A stretch of DNA of 64,000 nucleotides from CALMKX01 sp036274895 (lineage in GTDB: Bacteria; Acidobacteriota; Thermoanaerobaculia; Multivoradales; SZUA-115), in assembly GCA_036274895.1 (NCBI GenBank), contig DASUEU010000009.1, positions 52,167 through 116,166 on the forward strand, given 5' to 3'. The position numbers and the translations under genes were made by a program. Positions 16,859-25,163 of the stretch are shown here, piece by piece. Each line of letters opens with the position of its first letter. The stretch's first letter is position 1. The notes beneath the pieces were generated by a model, which saw nothing but the letters and a program-made list of their open reading frames with translations, was not told where the DNA came from and did no database searches.

Positions 16859-18608
16859 ACGCCGGGAGCCGCCGCAGCACTCGGAACGGCCCGGCGCGGC
16901 CGAGGTCCTCGTAGCCGTCGGCCACCGCCCCGACGACCTGCTGCGCCAGCGGCGTGTTGTACTTGTCGGCGGCGTTCCAGAGGATCAGCCGGGGCGGCTC
17001 GCGGCGGAGGCCCTCGATCAGCGCCAGTGCTTCCGCCTCGTCCCTCACCCCGAAGACCAGATTGTAGAAGCGGGTCGGGTTGCGCCGCTCGGAGAGGAAG
17101 TAGAGCTCGGCGTTGGTGGGCAGGACGAAGATCGCCTCCTCAGGTGGTACCTGGCGCCGGATCCACTCGATCAGGCGCGGGTAGAAGGCGGCTTCCCGCG
17201 GTCCGATCTTCAGAGCGAGCCGAGGCAGACTCTCGGCCGTCGAGACCACCGGCAGGCGGTTGCCGGCGAGCAACTGATCCCAGTCCCGCTCCGAGGGTTG
17301 CCCGGCGTGCCAGCCCAGGGCCACCACGCCGAGACCCGCCACGTGGAGGGGGGCCAGGCGGGCGATGCGCGTCGCGCCACCCGCGGCGAGCTCGAGCAGG
17401 GCGACCAGCGAGACCCCGACCGAGAAGTAGAGGTAGGTGGGGTTCTGGTAGTGGACCGAAACCAGGGCGTAGAACACGGCGGCCGTGGGCAGCGGGCTGG
17501 TGAAGCCGGACCCGCCAGGCCGGAGGCGCCGGGCCAGCAGCAACCCCACCAGGCTCGCGGACAGCGGCAGCAGCAGCCAGTAGAGCCCATTGACCGCCTC
17601 GGCGAGCGAGGCCGCCGCCGTAATCACGGCCAGGCCGCTCTGGATGCCGTCCCGGGCGTAGTTGAGCTCGCGGATGAACGGCAGCTGCGGCACCGAGGCG
17701 GCGGTGGCCACCACGTCGGCCCACCAGAACCCGACCGAGCCGTGGGCCAGGTGGTAGGCGAGGAGCGGCAGCAAGGGCAGCACGGCGCCCAGCAGCAGCC
17801 GGCCGAGGGTGCGGGCGGTGGCGCGGTTGTCGAGGCGGGTGTCGCGCAGGGCGGCGCCGAGGACCACCAAGGCCCAGACGCCGAAGAGGACCCAACCGCT
17901 GCCGTCCGTGGCACGCAAGAGGTAGGCAACGAGCCCCACGGCCTCGACGGCAAGCACGCCGCGCGCGAGCCAGGGCGCGCCGCGGCGCCGGCCATCCGGC
18001 GCGGGCTGGGCGAGCAGCCAGGTCACGGTGCCCATCGCCGCCAGCACCCCGGTCAGCTGCCGGAAGGCGAACAGGGTGCCCACCAGCAAGCCCACCAGCT
18101 CCAACCTTCCCCTCCGCTCGGGCTCGCCCCGGGCGAGCACCAGCACCACACCCCAGAAGAGAGCCTGGCAGTACCAGTGGGCCGTGGGATTGAGAAACTG
18201 GATGGCGCCGAAGGCGGTGGCGGTCAGGGCTCCGAGCGCGGCCAGCCAGGGCCCCCGCCGGCGCAGGAGCAGAAAGACCGCCGCCGCCTGGAGCAGCGCC
18301 GCGGCGGCCAGGGGGTAGCGCAGGGCGAGCAGGGAGCGGCCGAAGAGCGCCAGGGCCGCCGCGTTCACGAAGTCGATGGCGCCGACGTGGATGTCCTGGA
18401 CGTCCCGGTGCAGCACCTCGCCGTCCAGGAGGCGCTCGGCGATGTGGGCGTAGCTGCCATCATCCGCCGGCCACCAGTGGTGGTCGAAGAAGATCGCCAC
18501 CACCAGCGCGCACGTCGCCAGAGAGCCCAAGGCTGCGAGGGCGAGCCGGCGCGCGCGCCATGAGCCGTGCTCACCGGGGCGAGAGGGCACGGCCGAGGAG
18601 GAGGACAT
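16803..18608 (-). CDS. GT-C-like multi-pass membrane protein (Arnt/PMT-like glycosyltransferase)
   Basis: The 601-residue protein has about a dozen hydrophobic segments. Its first extracytoplasmic loop carries acidic residues (WWPADDGSYAHIAE, then VQDIH), a pattern of GT-C enzymes that use lipid-phosphate sugars. The C-terminal third is soluble, with an NPTRFYNLVFG-type region. ATG at 18608 is preferred over a frame start at 18686, because TATACT lies 7 nt upstream and the upstream bases serve the divergent gene. It probably transfers a sugar to an envelope acceptor. Donor and acceptor are unknown. Confidence 0.7.
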   Translation of the reverse strand: MSSSSAVPSRPGEHGSWRARRLALAALGSLATCALVVAIFFDHHWWPADDGSYAHIAERLLDGEVLHRDVQDIHVGAIDFVNAAALALFGRSLLALRYPLAAAALLQAAAVFLLLRRRGPWLAALGALTATAFGAIQFLNPTAHWYCQALFWGVVLVLARGEPERRGRLELVGLLVGTLFAFRQLTGVLAAMGTVTWLLAQPAPDGRRRGAPWLARGVLAVEAVGLVAYLLRATDGSGWVLFGVWALVVLGAALRDTRLDNRATARTLGRLLLGAVLPLLPLLAYHLAHGSVGFWWADVVATAASVPQLPFIRELNYARDGIQSGLAVITAAASLAEAVNGLYWLLLPLSASLVGLLLARRLRPGGSGFTSPLPTAAVFYALVSVHYQNPTYLYFSVGVSLVALLELAAGGATRIARLAPLHVAGLGVVALGWHAGQPSERDWDQLLAGNRLPVVSTAESLPRLALKIGPREAAFYPRLIEWIRRQVPPEEAIFVLPTNAELYFLSERRNPTRFYNLVFGVRDEAEALALIEGLRREPPRLILWNAADKYNTPLAQQVVGAVADGYEDLGRAGPFRVLRRLPASSGRTLEPPPPPDPLPRW

Positions 18609-18615
18609 TTGGCGG

Positions 18616-18621
18616 AGTATA
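18616..18621 (-). promoter_or_regulatory. -10 element (TATACT) for the GT-C-like gene
   Basis: TATACT on the minus strand ends 7 nt before the ATG at 18608. No Shine-Dalgarno is present, fitting leaderless transcription. Confidence 0.55.
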
Positions 18622-18686
18622 GGCAGGATCGCGAAGGGGGCCGAGCACGCTTCTTGCTGCCCGAACAGCCCCCTGGAGGTCCCCAA

Positions 18687-20723
18687 TTGGCTTCGACAGG
18701 TCCCTCCCGTGACAGCCTGGCCGCCTGGTGGCCCCTCCAGCTACGAGTGGGCTTCGGCCTCGGCCTCGGTCTCGGGCTCCTCGACGTCCTCACCGTCAAC
18801 GCCCGGGATGGCAAGGTGCCGATCTCGGTCGGGCTCCTGGGGGCGGTGGTCAGCGGAGTGATCTACGCTCTCCTCGCCACTCTCTTCGCCTTGCTGGCCT
18901 GGCCCGTTCTCGCCATGGGCTTGCGGCGGCTCGGGGCAGCCGCCTGGGCCGCCGGCCTGGCCCTGATGTCCTTCCTGAACCTCCTGGGGCTTTGGGTCTA
19001 CTGGCTGACCGGGGTCTATCCCACCCTCGCCCCCGTCCTGATGCTCTGGGCCAGCCCCTCCCAGTTCCTTCATGCCGGTCTCCAGGGGCAGGAGTGGCGG
19101 GTGGCGGTGTTGCTGGGCACCGCGGTGGCCCTTGGCCTGCTGCTCTATCGTCTGCTGCGGCGAGCGCCCCCGGCGCCAGTGCCTCTGCTGGCTTACGGCC
19201 TGTCCTCCTTCGCCGGTGCCGCGGGCCTGTTCCTGCTCGCCGTCACCCAACCCTCGACCGAGACCTTGCTGATCCTCAAGCGAGCCACCCCCGAGCTGCG
19301 CTGGCTGACCACGGTGGCGGCTCAGCGCTCGGTCTTCCAGTCGATGCCCTATGAGCGACTCCAGCCGGCGCCCGGGGCGCCGCTCGAGGCGGGCGCGCAG
19401 TGGCTGGCGGCGGCCCGCAGCGAGCGCGGGCCACGACCGAACGTGCTCCTGGTCATGCTCGAGTCTCTGCCGGCCCACCACCTCGGCCACGCCGGCTACC
19501 CTCGGCCGGTCTCTCCCCACCTCGATCGCCTCGCCGCCGTCGGCTGGCGGGCCCGAAACGCCTGGAGCGCTGGCTCGCAGTCGAACTACGCTCAGACCGC
19601 CATCCTGTCCTCCCAGCTGCCCATGCGTCACCGCCAGCTCGAGACCTACGCGCGGATCGACTACCCGCGGGTGCTCTTCCACGATCTGCTCGCTGACCTC
19701 GGCTACCAGACGGCGATCATCTCCAGCCAGAACGAGAACTGGCAGGGCATGAGCCGCTTTCTGCTCACCGGCAAGCCGGTCTACTTCTTCCACTCCCTGT
19801 CGCACCCCGGGCCGCACCTGGGCCGGGGTGCCGAGCGCAAGCTGCCCGACCACTTGACCGTCGACCACTTCTTCGAGTGGCTCGAGCGCACCGAGCCGGG
19901 CCGACCCTGGGCCGCCTACCTCAACTTCCAGCGCACCCACTTCCCCTACGAGATGCCCCCGGGCTTCAGCGGCCCTTACCAGCCCTCGGACCCCACCTAC
20001 GAGACCTTCAACTTCCTCGACTACCCGGAAGAGGAGGTCCCGATCGTGGTCAACCGCTACGACAACGCCGTCGAATACGTCGACCGCCAGATCGGCCGCA
20101 TCCTCGAGCACCTCGAAGCGACAGAGCGGGCCGAGAGCACGCTGGTGGTGGTGGTGGCCGATCACGGTGAGCTCCTCGGCGAGGGCGGCGCCGTGACTCA
20201 CGGCAAGAACCTGGCCGCAGGAGTGCTGCGCGTGCCCCTGCTACTGGTCTGGCCCGGCCGCCTCCAGCCGCGAGTCATCGAGACGCCGGTGTCGACCCTC
20301 GACGTTCTGCCCACCGTCCTCGACCTACTCGAGCTACCTCCCCACCCGGGCTTCCAGGGCACGAGCTTCCGTGACCCCCAAGTCCATGCCGCGCGGCGGC
20401 CGGCCCAGTTCATGGCCCTGCAGAGCCTCCAGAGCCTCTACGGAGTGGTCTGCGAGCCCTGGAAGCTGGTGATCGACTGGAGCAGCGGGGAGGCGAAGCT
20501 GCGCTTCCTCGATGGCGTCCCGGTGGCCGAGGACGTCGACCGCGTCGAGGACGACAACCCGGAAGCCCACGCCAGGCTGTTGTCGCTGGTGCTTTCCCAG
20601 CGCGCCGCCCAGCTCGACTACTACACGGGCGAGGAGGGAGCCCCCGCGCGGCGCTACGCGCCGGGCCTCCTGACCTGCCCCGAGCTGCCGCAGCCTCGCT
20701 TCTTCTCTCAGCGCCGGAAGTAG
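18687..20723 (+). CDS. Membrane sulfatase-superfamily protein (LtaS/EptA-like phosphotransferase or sulfatase)
   Basis: The 678-residue protein has about five N-terminal membrane helices and a large extracytoplasmic sulfatase/phosphotransferase domain. Metal and catalytic positions are visible: LLVMLESLP, AGSQSNYAQTAILSSQLP (likely Ser nucleophile), VVVADHGELLGE and THGKN. No formylglycine C-x-P-x-R motif is seen, so a phosphotransferase mechanism is more likely than true sulfatase. TTG at 18687 is chosen because GGAGGT lies 6 nt upstream; the frame opens at 18567 but would overlap the divergent gene. It probably modifies an envelope polymer or lipid. Confidence 0.8.
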   Translation: MASTGPSRDSLAAWWPLQLRVGFGLGLGLGLLDVLTVNARDGKVPISVGLLGAVVSGVIYALLATLFALLAWPVLAMGLRRLGAAAWAAGLALMSFLNLLGLWVYWLTGVYPTLAPVLMLWASPSQFLHAGLQGQEWRVAVLLGTAVALGLLLYRLLRRAPPAPVPLLAYGLSSFAGAAGLFLLAVTQPSTETLLILKRATPELRWLTTVAAQRSVFQSMPYERLQPAPGAPLEAGAQWLAAARSERGPRPNVLLVMLESLPAHHLGHAGYPRPVSPHLDRLAAVGWRARNAWSAGSQSNYAQTAILSSQLPMRHRQLETYARIDYPRVLFHDLLADLGYQTAIISSQNENWQGMSRFLLTGKPVYFFHSLSHPGPHLGRGAERKLPDHLTVDHFFEWLERTEPGRPWAAYLNFQRTHFPYEMPPGFSGPYQPSDPTYETFNFLDYPEEEVPIVVNRYDNAVEYVDRQIGRILEHLEATERAESTLVVVVADHGELLGEGGAVTHGKNLAAGVLRVPLLLVWPGRLQPRVIETPVSTLDVLPTVLDLLELPPHPGFQGTSFRDPQVHAARRPAQFMALQSLQSLYGVVCEPWKLVIDWSSGEAKLRFLDGVPVAEDVDRVEDDNPEAHARLLSLVLSQRAAQLDYYTGEEGAPARRYAPGLLTCPELPQPRFFSQRRK

Positions 20724-21580
20724 ACGATCCAGAGCACCGCGCCACTCCAGAGGCCGACGTTGGCGAGAAAGGGCAGGTCGGTGAGGATCGCCTCGGTCGG
20801 GTTCCGGGCCTGGGGCTTCTGGTACATCAGGTAGAGATAGCGGAAGATCCCGAACAAGACCATGGGCACGGTGTAGAGCAGGCCCTCACCGCCGTACTTG
20901 GCCACGGTCTCGGGCGCCACCGCGTAGAGGGCGTAGGCGATCACCGCCGAGGCCGTCACCACGTTGATCATCTGGTCGAGAAAGGCCGGGCTGTACTGCG
21001 ACAGCACGCGGCGCTGCTCCGCCGCGCCCTCCGCGAGCAGCACCAGCTCATGGCGGCGCTTCGAGAAGGCGAGGAAGAGGGCGAGAAAGGTGGTGCAGAG
21101 CACCAGCCACGAGGACACCGGAACCTTCGTGGCGGCGGCGCCGGCGAGCACCCGCAGCACGAAGCCCGAGGCGACGGCCATGACGTCGAGGATGACGACG
21201 TGCTTGACGCCCCAGGAGTAGGCCAGGTTGATGGCGAGGTAAGCGCCGAGCAGGAGCGAGAAACCGAGGCCGAACAACGCCGCGCCGGTCAAGGCGATGC
21301 CGGCGAGCAGCGCGGCCACCGCCGTCGCCAGCGCCGGCGACACCGCGCCCGAGGCGATCGGCCGCCGGCTCTTGCCGGGGTGCTTGCGGTCGGCCTCGCG
21401 GTCGCGCAGGTCGTTGGTCAGGTACACCGCGCTCGCCGCGCAGCAAAAGACAGCGAACGCGGCCAGGGCGAGCAGGGTGGCACGGTTCGGCCCCAGCTGG
21501 TGGGCGAAGACCAGCGGCGCCAGCACGAAGACGTTCTTCACCCACTGGGCCGGCCGCAGCGCGGAGAGGAGGGGGAGCAT
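20708..21580 (-). CDS. UbiA-family decaprenyl-phosphate phosphoribosyltransferase
   Basis: The 290-residue integral membrane protein has the family opening LRPAQWVKNVFVLAP and the prenyl-diphosphate motif NDLRDREADRKHPGK, followed by RRPIASG. These match decaprenylphosphate-ribose synthases (Rv3806c type), which transfer phosphoribose from PRPP to polyprenyl phosphate, rather than ubiquinone or heme prenyltransferases. In mycobacteria this feeds arabinan synthesis; here it may supply a pentose donor for the GT-C-like enzyme nearby. Its end overlaps the sulfatase gene by 16 bp. A TAAGAT box lies 7 nt before the ATG. Confidence 0.82.
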   Translation of the reverse strand: MLPLLSALRPAQWVKNVFVLAPLVFAHQLGPNRATLLALAAFAVFCCAASAVYLTNDLRDREADRKHPGKSRRPIASGAVSPALATAVAALLAGIALTGAALFGLGFSLLLGAYLAINLAYSWGVKHVVILDVMAVASGFVLRVLAGAAATKVPVSSWLVLCTTFLALFLAFSKRRHELVLLAEGAAEQRRVLSQYSPAFLDQMINVVTASAVIAYALYAVAPETVAKYGGEGLLYTVPMVLFGIFRYLYLMYQKPQARNPTEAILTDLPFLANVGLWSGAVLWIVYFRR

Positions 21581-21587
21581 GGCCGGT

Positions 21588-21593
21588 ATCTTA
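21588..21593 (-). promoter_or_regulatory. -10 element (TAAGAT) for the UbiA-family gene
   Basis: TAAGAT on the minus strand ends 7 nt before the ATG at 21580; no ribosome binding site is seen. The divergent accC-like gene has TATGCT at 21607-21612, 12 nt before its ATG, so the 44-bp gap would hold both promoters. Confidence 0.5.
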
Positions 21594-21624
21594 CCCGCCG
21601 CGCTGCTATGCTTCCGCGCCGTCC

Positions 21625-23163
21625 ATGGCCCCCCGCCGCAAGCTCCAGAAGGTCCTGATCGCCAACCGCGGCGAGATCGCGGTGCGGGTGATCCGCGCCC
21701 TGCGTGACCTCGGCCGGCGCTCGGCGGTGATCTACTCGGATCCCGACCGCACCGGCCTGCCGGTCTTGCTCGCCGACGAGGCCTACCGCATCGGCCCGGC
21801 CCCCTCCCGCGACAGCTACCTGAAGGGCGAGGCCATCGTGGCGCTCGCCCGCGAGATCGGGGCGGACGCCATCCATCCCGGCTACGGCTTCCTCTCCGAG
21901 AACGCCGGCTTCGCCCGGCTCTGCCGCGAGGCGGGCATCGTCTTCATCGGCCCTTCCCCCGAGGCGATGTCGGCCATGGGCTCGAAGGTGGAGAGCCGGC
22001 GGCGGATGATCGATGCCGGCGTGCCGGTGGTGCCGGGAGGGCGGGACCCCTTGCCCGATGTCGACGCCGCCCTCGAGATGGCCGACCGCATCGGCTATCC
22101 GGTGATGCTCAAAGCCGCCGCGGGAGGCGGCGGCAAGGGCATGCGGCGGGTGGCCAGCGCCGCAGACCTGCCGGGGGCCTTCCGCTCCGCCCGTTCGGAG
22201 GCCCTGGCGAGCTTCGGGGACGACGCCGTCTACCTCGAGAAGTTCATCGACCGCCCCCGCCACATCGAGATCCAGGTGCTCGGGGACGAGCACGGCCGGG
22301 TGGTCTCCCTGGGGGAGCGGGAGTGCTCCCTCCAGCGCCGCCACCAGAAGGTGGTGGAGGAAGCCCCCTCGCCGGTGGTGACGCCGGAGCTGCGGCGGCG
22401 CATGGGCGAGGCCGCGGTGGCGGCCGCCGCGACCGTGGGCTACGCCAACGCCGGCACCTGCGAGTTCTTGGTCGACGAGGAGCAGCGTTTCTACTTCCTG
22501 GAGATGAACACCCGCCTCCAGGTCGAGCACCCGGTCACCGAGGCGGTCACCGGCCTCGACCTGGTGGCCCTCCAGATCGCCATCGCAGAGGGGGAGCCGC
22601 TGCCCGACAACGTCGGCTGGCGGGAGCCCCAGGGCCACGCCATCGAGGTGCGCCTCTACGCCGAGGACCCCTACCAGGGCTTCGCGCCCTCGCCCGGGCG
22701 CATCGAGCTGCTGCGGCTGCCCGAGGGGCCGGGCGTGCGCAACGACTGCGGGGTCTACGAGGGCTCGGAGGTGTCGATTCACTACGATCCGATGCTCGCC
22801 AAGCTGATCGTCTGGGGCGCGGACCGCGAGCAGGCCCTCGGCCGGCTCGGCCGTGCCCTCTCCGAGCTGCGGATTGAGGGGATCAAGACCAGCGTGCCCC
22901 TGTTCGCCCGCCTGCTGTCCGAGCCGGACTTTCGCGCCGGCAAGTTCGATATCGCCTGGCTGGATCGCAAGCTCGCCGCCGGCGAGCTCGCGCCCTTGCC
23001 GCTGCCGGAGCTCGACGAAGTGGTCACCGTGGCCGCGGCCATCGAGCACCTCGAGACCAGCCGGATCGGGGCCGCACGGGTGCCCGCGGCCGGCGGCGGG
23101 CGCCGCTCGCGCTGGGCCGCGGCGGCCCGCCGGGAGTCGCTGCGGAGGGGCGGATGGAGCTGA
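21625..23163 (+). CDS. Acyl-CoA carboxylase biotin carboxylase subunit
   Basis: The 512-residue protein carries the biotin carboxylase N-domain (VLIANRGEIAVRVIRA), ATP-grasp glycine loop (KAAAGGGGKGMRR), the ECSLQRRHQKVVEEAPSP segment and the catalytic EMNTRLQVEHPVTE. It carboxylates biotin with ATP and bicarbonate. It extends about 60 residues beyond a typical AccC of ~450. This, together with the separate short carrier protein next door, points to an acyl-CoA carboxylase (propionyl-, acetyl- or methylcrotonyl-type) rather than the housekeeping AccC. The carboxyltransferase subunit is not in the window. It overlaps the next gene by 10 bp. Confidence 0.9.
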   Translation: MAPRRKLQKVLIANRGEIAVRVIRALRDLGRRSAVIYSDPDRTGLPVLLADEAYRIGPAPSRDSYLKGEAIVALAREIGADAIHPGYGFLSENAGFARLCREAGIVFIGPSPEAMSAMGSKVESRRRMIDAGVPVVPGGRDPLPDVDAALEMADRIGYPVMLKAAAGGGGKGMRRVASAADLPGAFRSARSEALASFGDDAVYLEKFIDRPRHIEIQVLGDEHGRVVSLGERECSLQRRHQKVVEEAPSPVVTPELRRRMGEAAVAAAATVGYANAGTCEFLVDEEQRFYFLEMNTRLQVEHPVTEAVTGLDLVALQIAIAEGEPLPDNVGWREPQGHAIEVRLYAEDPYQGFAPSPGRIELLRLPEGPGVRNDCGVYEGSEVSIHYDPMLAKLIVWGADREQALGRLGRALSELRIEGIKTSVPLFARLLSEPDFRAGKFDIAWLDRKLAAGELAPLPLPELDEVVTVAAAIEHLETSRIGAARVPAAGGGRRSRWAAAARRESLRRGGWS

Positions 23164-23681
23164 TCGTCACCACCGGCGGGCAAAGTCGCCGGATCAAGAT
23201 CGAGCGCAGGGACGGCGGCTACGAGCTCGAGATCGAGGGCCGCCGGGTGGGGGTGCAAGCCAGCCGGGCCGGTGGCCTGCTGCGCTCTCTGCTCTATGAC
23301 GGCCAGCACTGGGAAGTGGCCGTGCGCAGCCATGGCGAGGGGGCCTTCTCGATCAGCACCCGTGGCCGGCAGAGCACGGCCGAGGTGGCGGACCCGCTCA
23401 CCCACCTGGCCCGCGAGAGCCGGGGGGGCAGCCGGGGCCAGGGCCAGGGGCTGGTCAAGGCCCTGATGCCCGGGCGCGCCGTGGCGGTGCTCGCCGAGGA
23501 GGGAGCGGAGGTGCGCGCCGGCCAGGGCATCGTGGTGCTCGAGGCGATGAAGATGGAAAACGAGATCCGCGCCGAGCGGGACGGCGTGGTCAAGCGGCTT
23601 TTCGTGGTCGCCGGCCAGGCCGTCGAGGGTGGCGACCCGCTGTTCGAGATCGGTGACTCCCCCGCCCCGTCCACGCCGTGA
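23154..23681 (+). CDS. Biotin carboxyl carrier protein of an acyl-CoA carboxylase
   Basis: The 175-residue protein ends in a biotinyl domain with the attachment motif EAMKMEN (Lys at about 133), preceded by MPGRAVAVLAEEGAEVRAGQ. The first ~95 residues form an unusual N-terminal domain with a beta-rich look and a Gly/Arg/Gln hinge. GGAGG lies 5 nt before the ATG. It overlaps the carboxylase gene by 10 bp and the next membrane protein by 4 bp (GTGA), so the three are translated together. Confidence 0.9.
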   Translation: MELIVTTGGQSRRIKIERRDGGYELEIEGRRVGVQASRAGGLLRSLLYDGQHWEVAVRSHGEGAFSISTRGRQSTAEVADPLTHLARESRGGSRGQGQGLVKALMPGRAVAVLAEEGAEVRAGQGIVVLEAMKMENEIRAERDGVVKRLFVVAGQAVEGGDPLFEIGDSPAPSTP

Positions 23682-24235
23682 ACGAGCTCACCGAGACCCT
23701 CAACGCCCTGCCTCTCGCCCGGCTGGCTCTGGGCGCCGCCGGAGTGGTGCTCCTGCTCTTCGGGCGCCGGGTGCTTTGGCTGGCGGTCGCGGCCCTCGGC
23801 TTCCTCGCCGGGATGAGCTTCGCCATCCGTGTGCTCGAAGGGGCGCCGGGGCCCTTGGTGATCGGGGTGGGTTTCGCCTGCGGCATCGTGGCGGCCGGCT
23901 TGGCGTTCTTCGTCCAGCGCCTGGCGATCGCCTTCGGCGCCTTCGTCGTGGGCGGCTGGATCGCCCGCTGGGCCATCGAGGCCACCGATCGCTCCGCCGG
24001 CCTCTCCGACTGGCTGGTTTTCGCCTTGGGCGGCGTCCTCGCCGTGATCCTCGCCCTCGCCTTCTTCGAATGGTCCATCGCCCTGGTCACGGCCTGTGCG
24101 GGGGCCCTCCTGCTGCTCCAGGCCACCGCCTTCGCCCACACCATCGAGGTCCCCGCCTTCATCCTCCTCGCCAGCATCGGCGTGCTGGTGCAGATGAGCG
24201 GCCGGGGGAAACGGGAGCGGGAGCGGGAGGAGTAA
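23678..24235 (+). CDS. Multi-pass membrane protein of unknown function (DUF4203/TMEM198-like)
   Basis: The 185-residue protein consists almost entirely of six or seven hydrophobic segments (e.g. LALGAAGVVLLLFGRRVLWL, IGVGFACGIVAAGLAFFV) with a short charged tail KREREREE. The topology resembles the DUF4203/TMEM198 group, but this is judged by eye. Start is GTG in a GTGA overlap with the biotin carrier gene. Co-translation with the carboxylase suggests no obvious mechanism. Confidence 0.6.
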   Translation: MNELTETLNALPLARLALGAAGVVLLLFGRRVLWLAVAALGFLAGMSFAIRVLEGAPGPLVIGVGFACGIVAAGLAFFVQRLAIAFGAFVVGGWIARWAIEATDRSAGLSDWLVFALGGVLAVILALAFFEWSIALVTACAGALLLLQATAFAHTIEVPAFILLASIGVLVQMSGRGKREREREE

Positions 24236-24267
24236 GGAGGGGAGTAGACTGCGTTGACGCGTTCACC

Positions 24268-24284
24268 GGCCCTTTGCAAGGGCC
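24268..24284. promoter_or_regulatory. Palindrome upstream of the toxin-antitoxin genes
   Basis: GGCCCTTTGCAAGGGCC is a 7-bp inverted repeat with a 3-nt centre, 15 bp before the antitoxin ATG. Toxin-antitoxin complexes commonly bind such palindromes to repress their own operon, so an operator is possible; no -10 or -35 is clear. Confidence 0.35.
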
Positions 24285-24299
24285 ACAGAGGAGCCACCG

Positions 24300-24521
24300 A
24301 TGCCCGTGCCAGTTCTTGACTTCGAGCAGATGACCGTCGAAGAGCGGATCGAGTTGGCCGAGCAGCTCTGGGACAGCGTCTCCGCCGAGCCGCAGCGTCT
24401 GGCGCTCACCGAGGCGCAGGCTGCCGAGCTCGATCGCCGAATTGCCGCCTACGAGCGAGACAAGAACCCTGGCCGGCCTTGGCGCGAGTTTCTTGACGAG
24501 CTGGGGCGAACGAGAGGATGA
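24300..24521 (+). CDS. Antitoxin of the addiction-module-component family
   Basis: The 73-residue acidic protein matches the small addiction-module-component family: MTVEERIELAEQLWDSVSAE, then LTEAQAAELDRRIAAYERD and a C-terminal PGRPWREFLDEL. In such pairs the antitoxin comes first and neutralises a ParE/RelE toxin encoded just downstream. GAGGAG lies 6 nt before the ATG. It overlaps the toxin gene by 4 bp (ATGA). The partner toxin is frameshifted here. Confidence 0.85.
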   Translation: MPVPVLDFEQMTVEERIELAEQLWDSVSAEPQRLALTEAQAAELDRRIAAYERDKNPGRPWREFLDELGRTRG

Positions 24522-24815
24522 GTCAGCGGCTCCTCTTGCGCGAGGAAGCCCAGGACGAGATCAGCGCAGCCGTTGCTTGGTATGACGAGCGAAGCGCCGG
24601 CCTCGGCGATGCCTTCCTCGCCGAGGTTCGCAGGGGCCTCCAGGCCATCGAAGACAACCCGCACCGGTATCCAGTGATCCGCGGCCGCACCCGCCGCTTG
24701 GTTCTGCGTCGCTTTCCGTAACTCTCTGCTCTATTGGATCGAGGGCGATTTGGTGGTGGTCTTCGCCTGCTTCTGTGGCCGCAGGGACCCGCGGCAGTGG
24801 TGGGTGCGGGGTTGA
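24518..24815 (+). pseudogene. ParE/RelE-type toxin, frameshifted
   Basis: The first 67 codons read as a ParE-like toxin (LREEAQDEISAAVAWYDERS, then AIEDNPHRYPVIRGRTRRLV) and stop at a TAA at 24719-24721. Removing one A at 24720/24721 restores the frame and gives the expected family ending FPYSLLYWIEGDLVVVFACF, then CGRRDPRQWWVRG and a stop at 24813-24815. The restored length of 98 residues is normal for ParE. As sequenced, the last ~30 residues, needed for the toxin core, are lost. This is a decayed or neutralised toxin, or a sequencing error. Confidence 0.85.
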
Positions 24816-24840
24816 TCTCGGGAACGCCGTGAGGGCGGAG

Positions 24841-25089
24841 TCACCGGCTGGGAAGGCCAAGATCTTCCAGGAATACCGGGCTCGTCGCCAGGTCTGGCGG
24901 GCCACTCACGCATCCGATGAGGTCGCCTGCCAGGGCCAGTGCTGAGCGTCCCTGACGCGACTCCAGCCGAGGCAGGTAGTCTTCCAGCGCACTGCGTATG
25001 AGCTCAGCGCGAGAGATCTGCAGCTCTGCTGCCCTCACCGAGAGCTCGGACAGCGTGGCGTGGTGCAACCTGACCGATACGGTGCGCAT
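24841..25089 (-). CDS. Ribbon-helix-helix DNA-binding protein (orphan antitoxin-like)
   Basis: The 82-residue protein starts MRTVSVRLHHATLSELSVRA with a pattern of an RHH (CopG/VapB) domain: a short beta strand, then two helices (QISRAELIRSALEDYL). The tail (FLEDLGLPSR) is typical of RHH antitoxins that precede PIN or RelE toxins. No toxin follows; the gene ends 25 bp from the decayed toxin on the other strand. The ATG at 25089 gives a compact domain, and the longer frame to 26061 is antisense to lpxL. No clear ribosome binding site. Confidence 0.65.
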   Translation of the reverse strand: MRTVSVRLHHATLSELSVRAAELQISRAELIRSALEDYLPRLESRQGRSALALAGDLIGCVSGPPDLATSPVFLEDLGLPSR

Positions 25090-25163
25090 GGTAAGGGCCG
25101 AAGGTGTCTCGTGAAAGTCGGACGAGTCTGCGCAGAATCTCGACCTGAGGTCAAGCCCCCCTC

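Noticed and set aside
24300..24313. GTGCCA-containing sequence at the antitoxin start as a sigma-54 site
   Set aside because: It has the GG element but no GC at the required 10-bp spacing.
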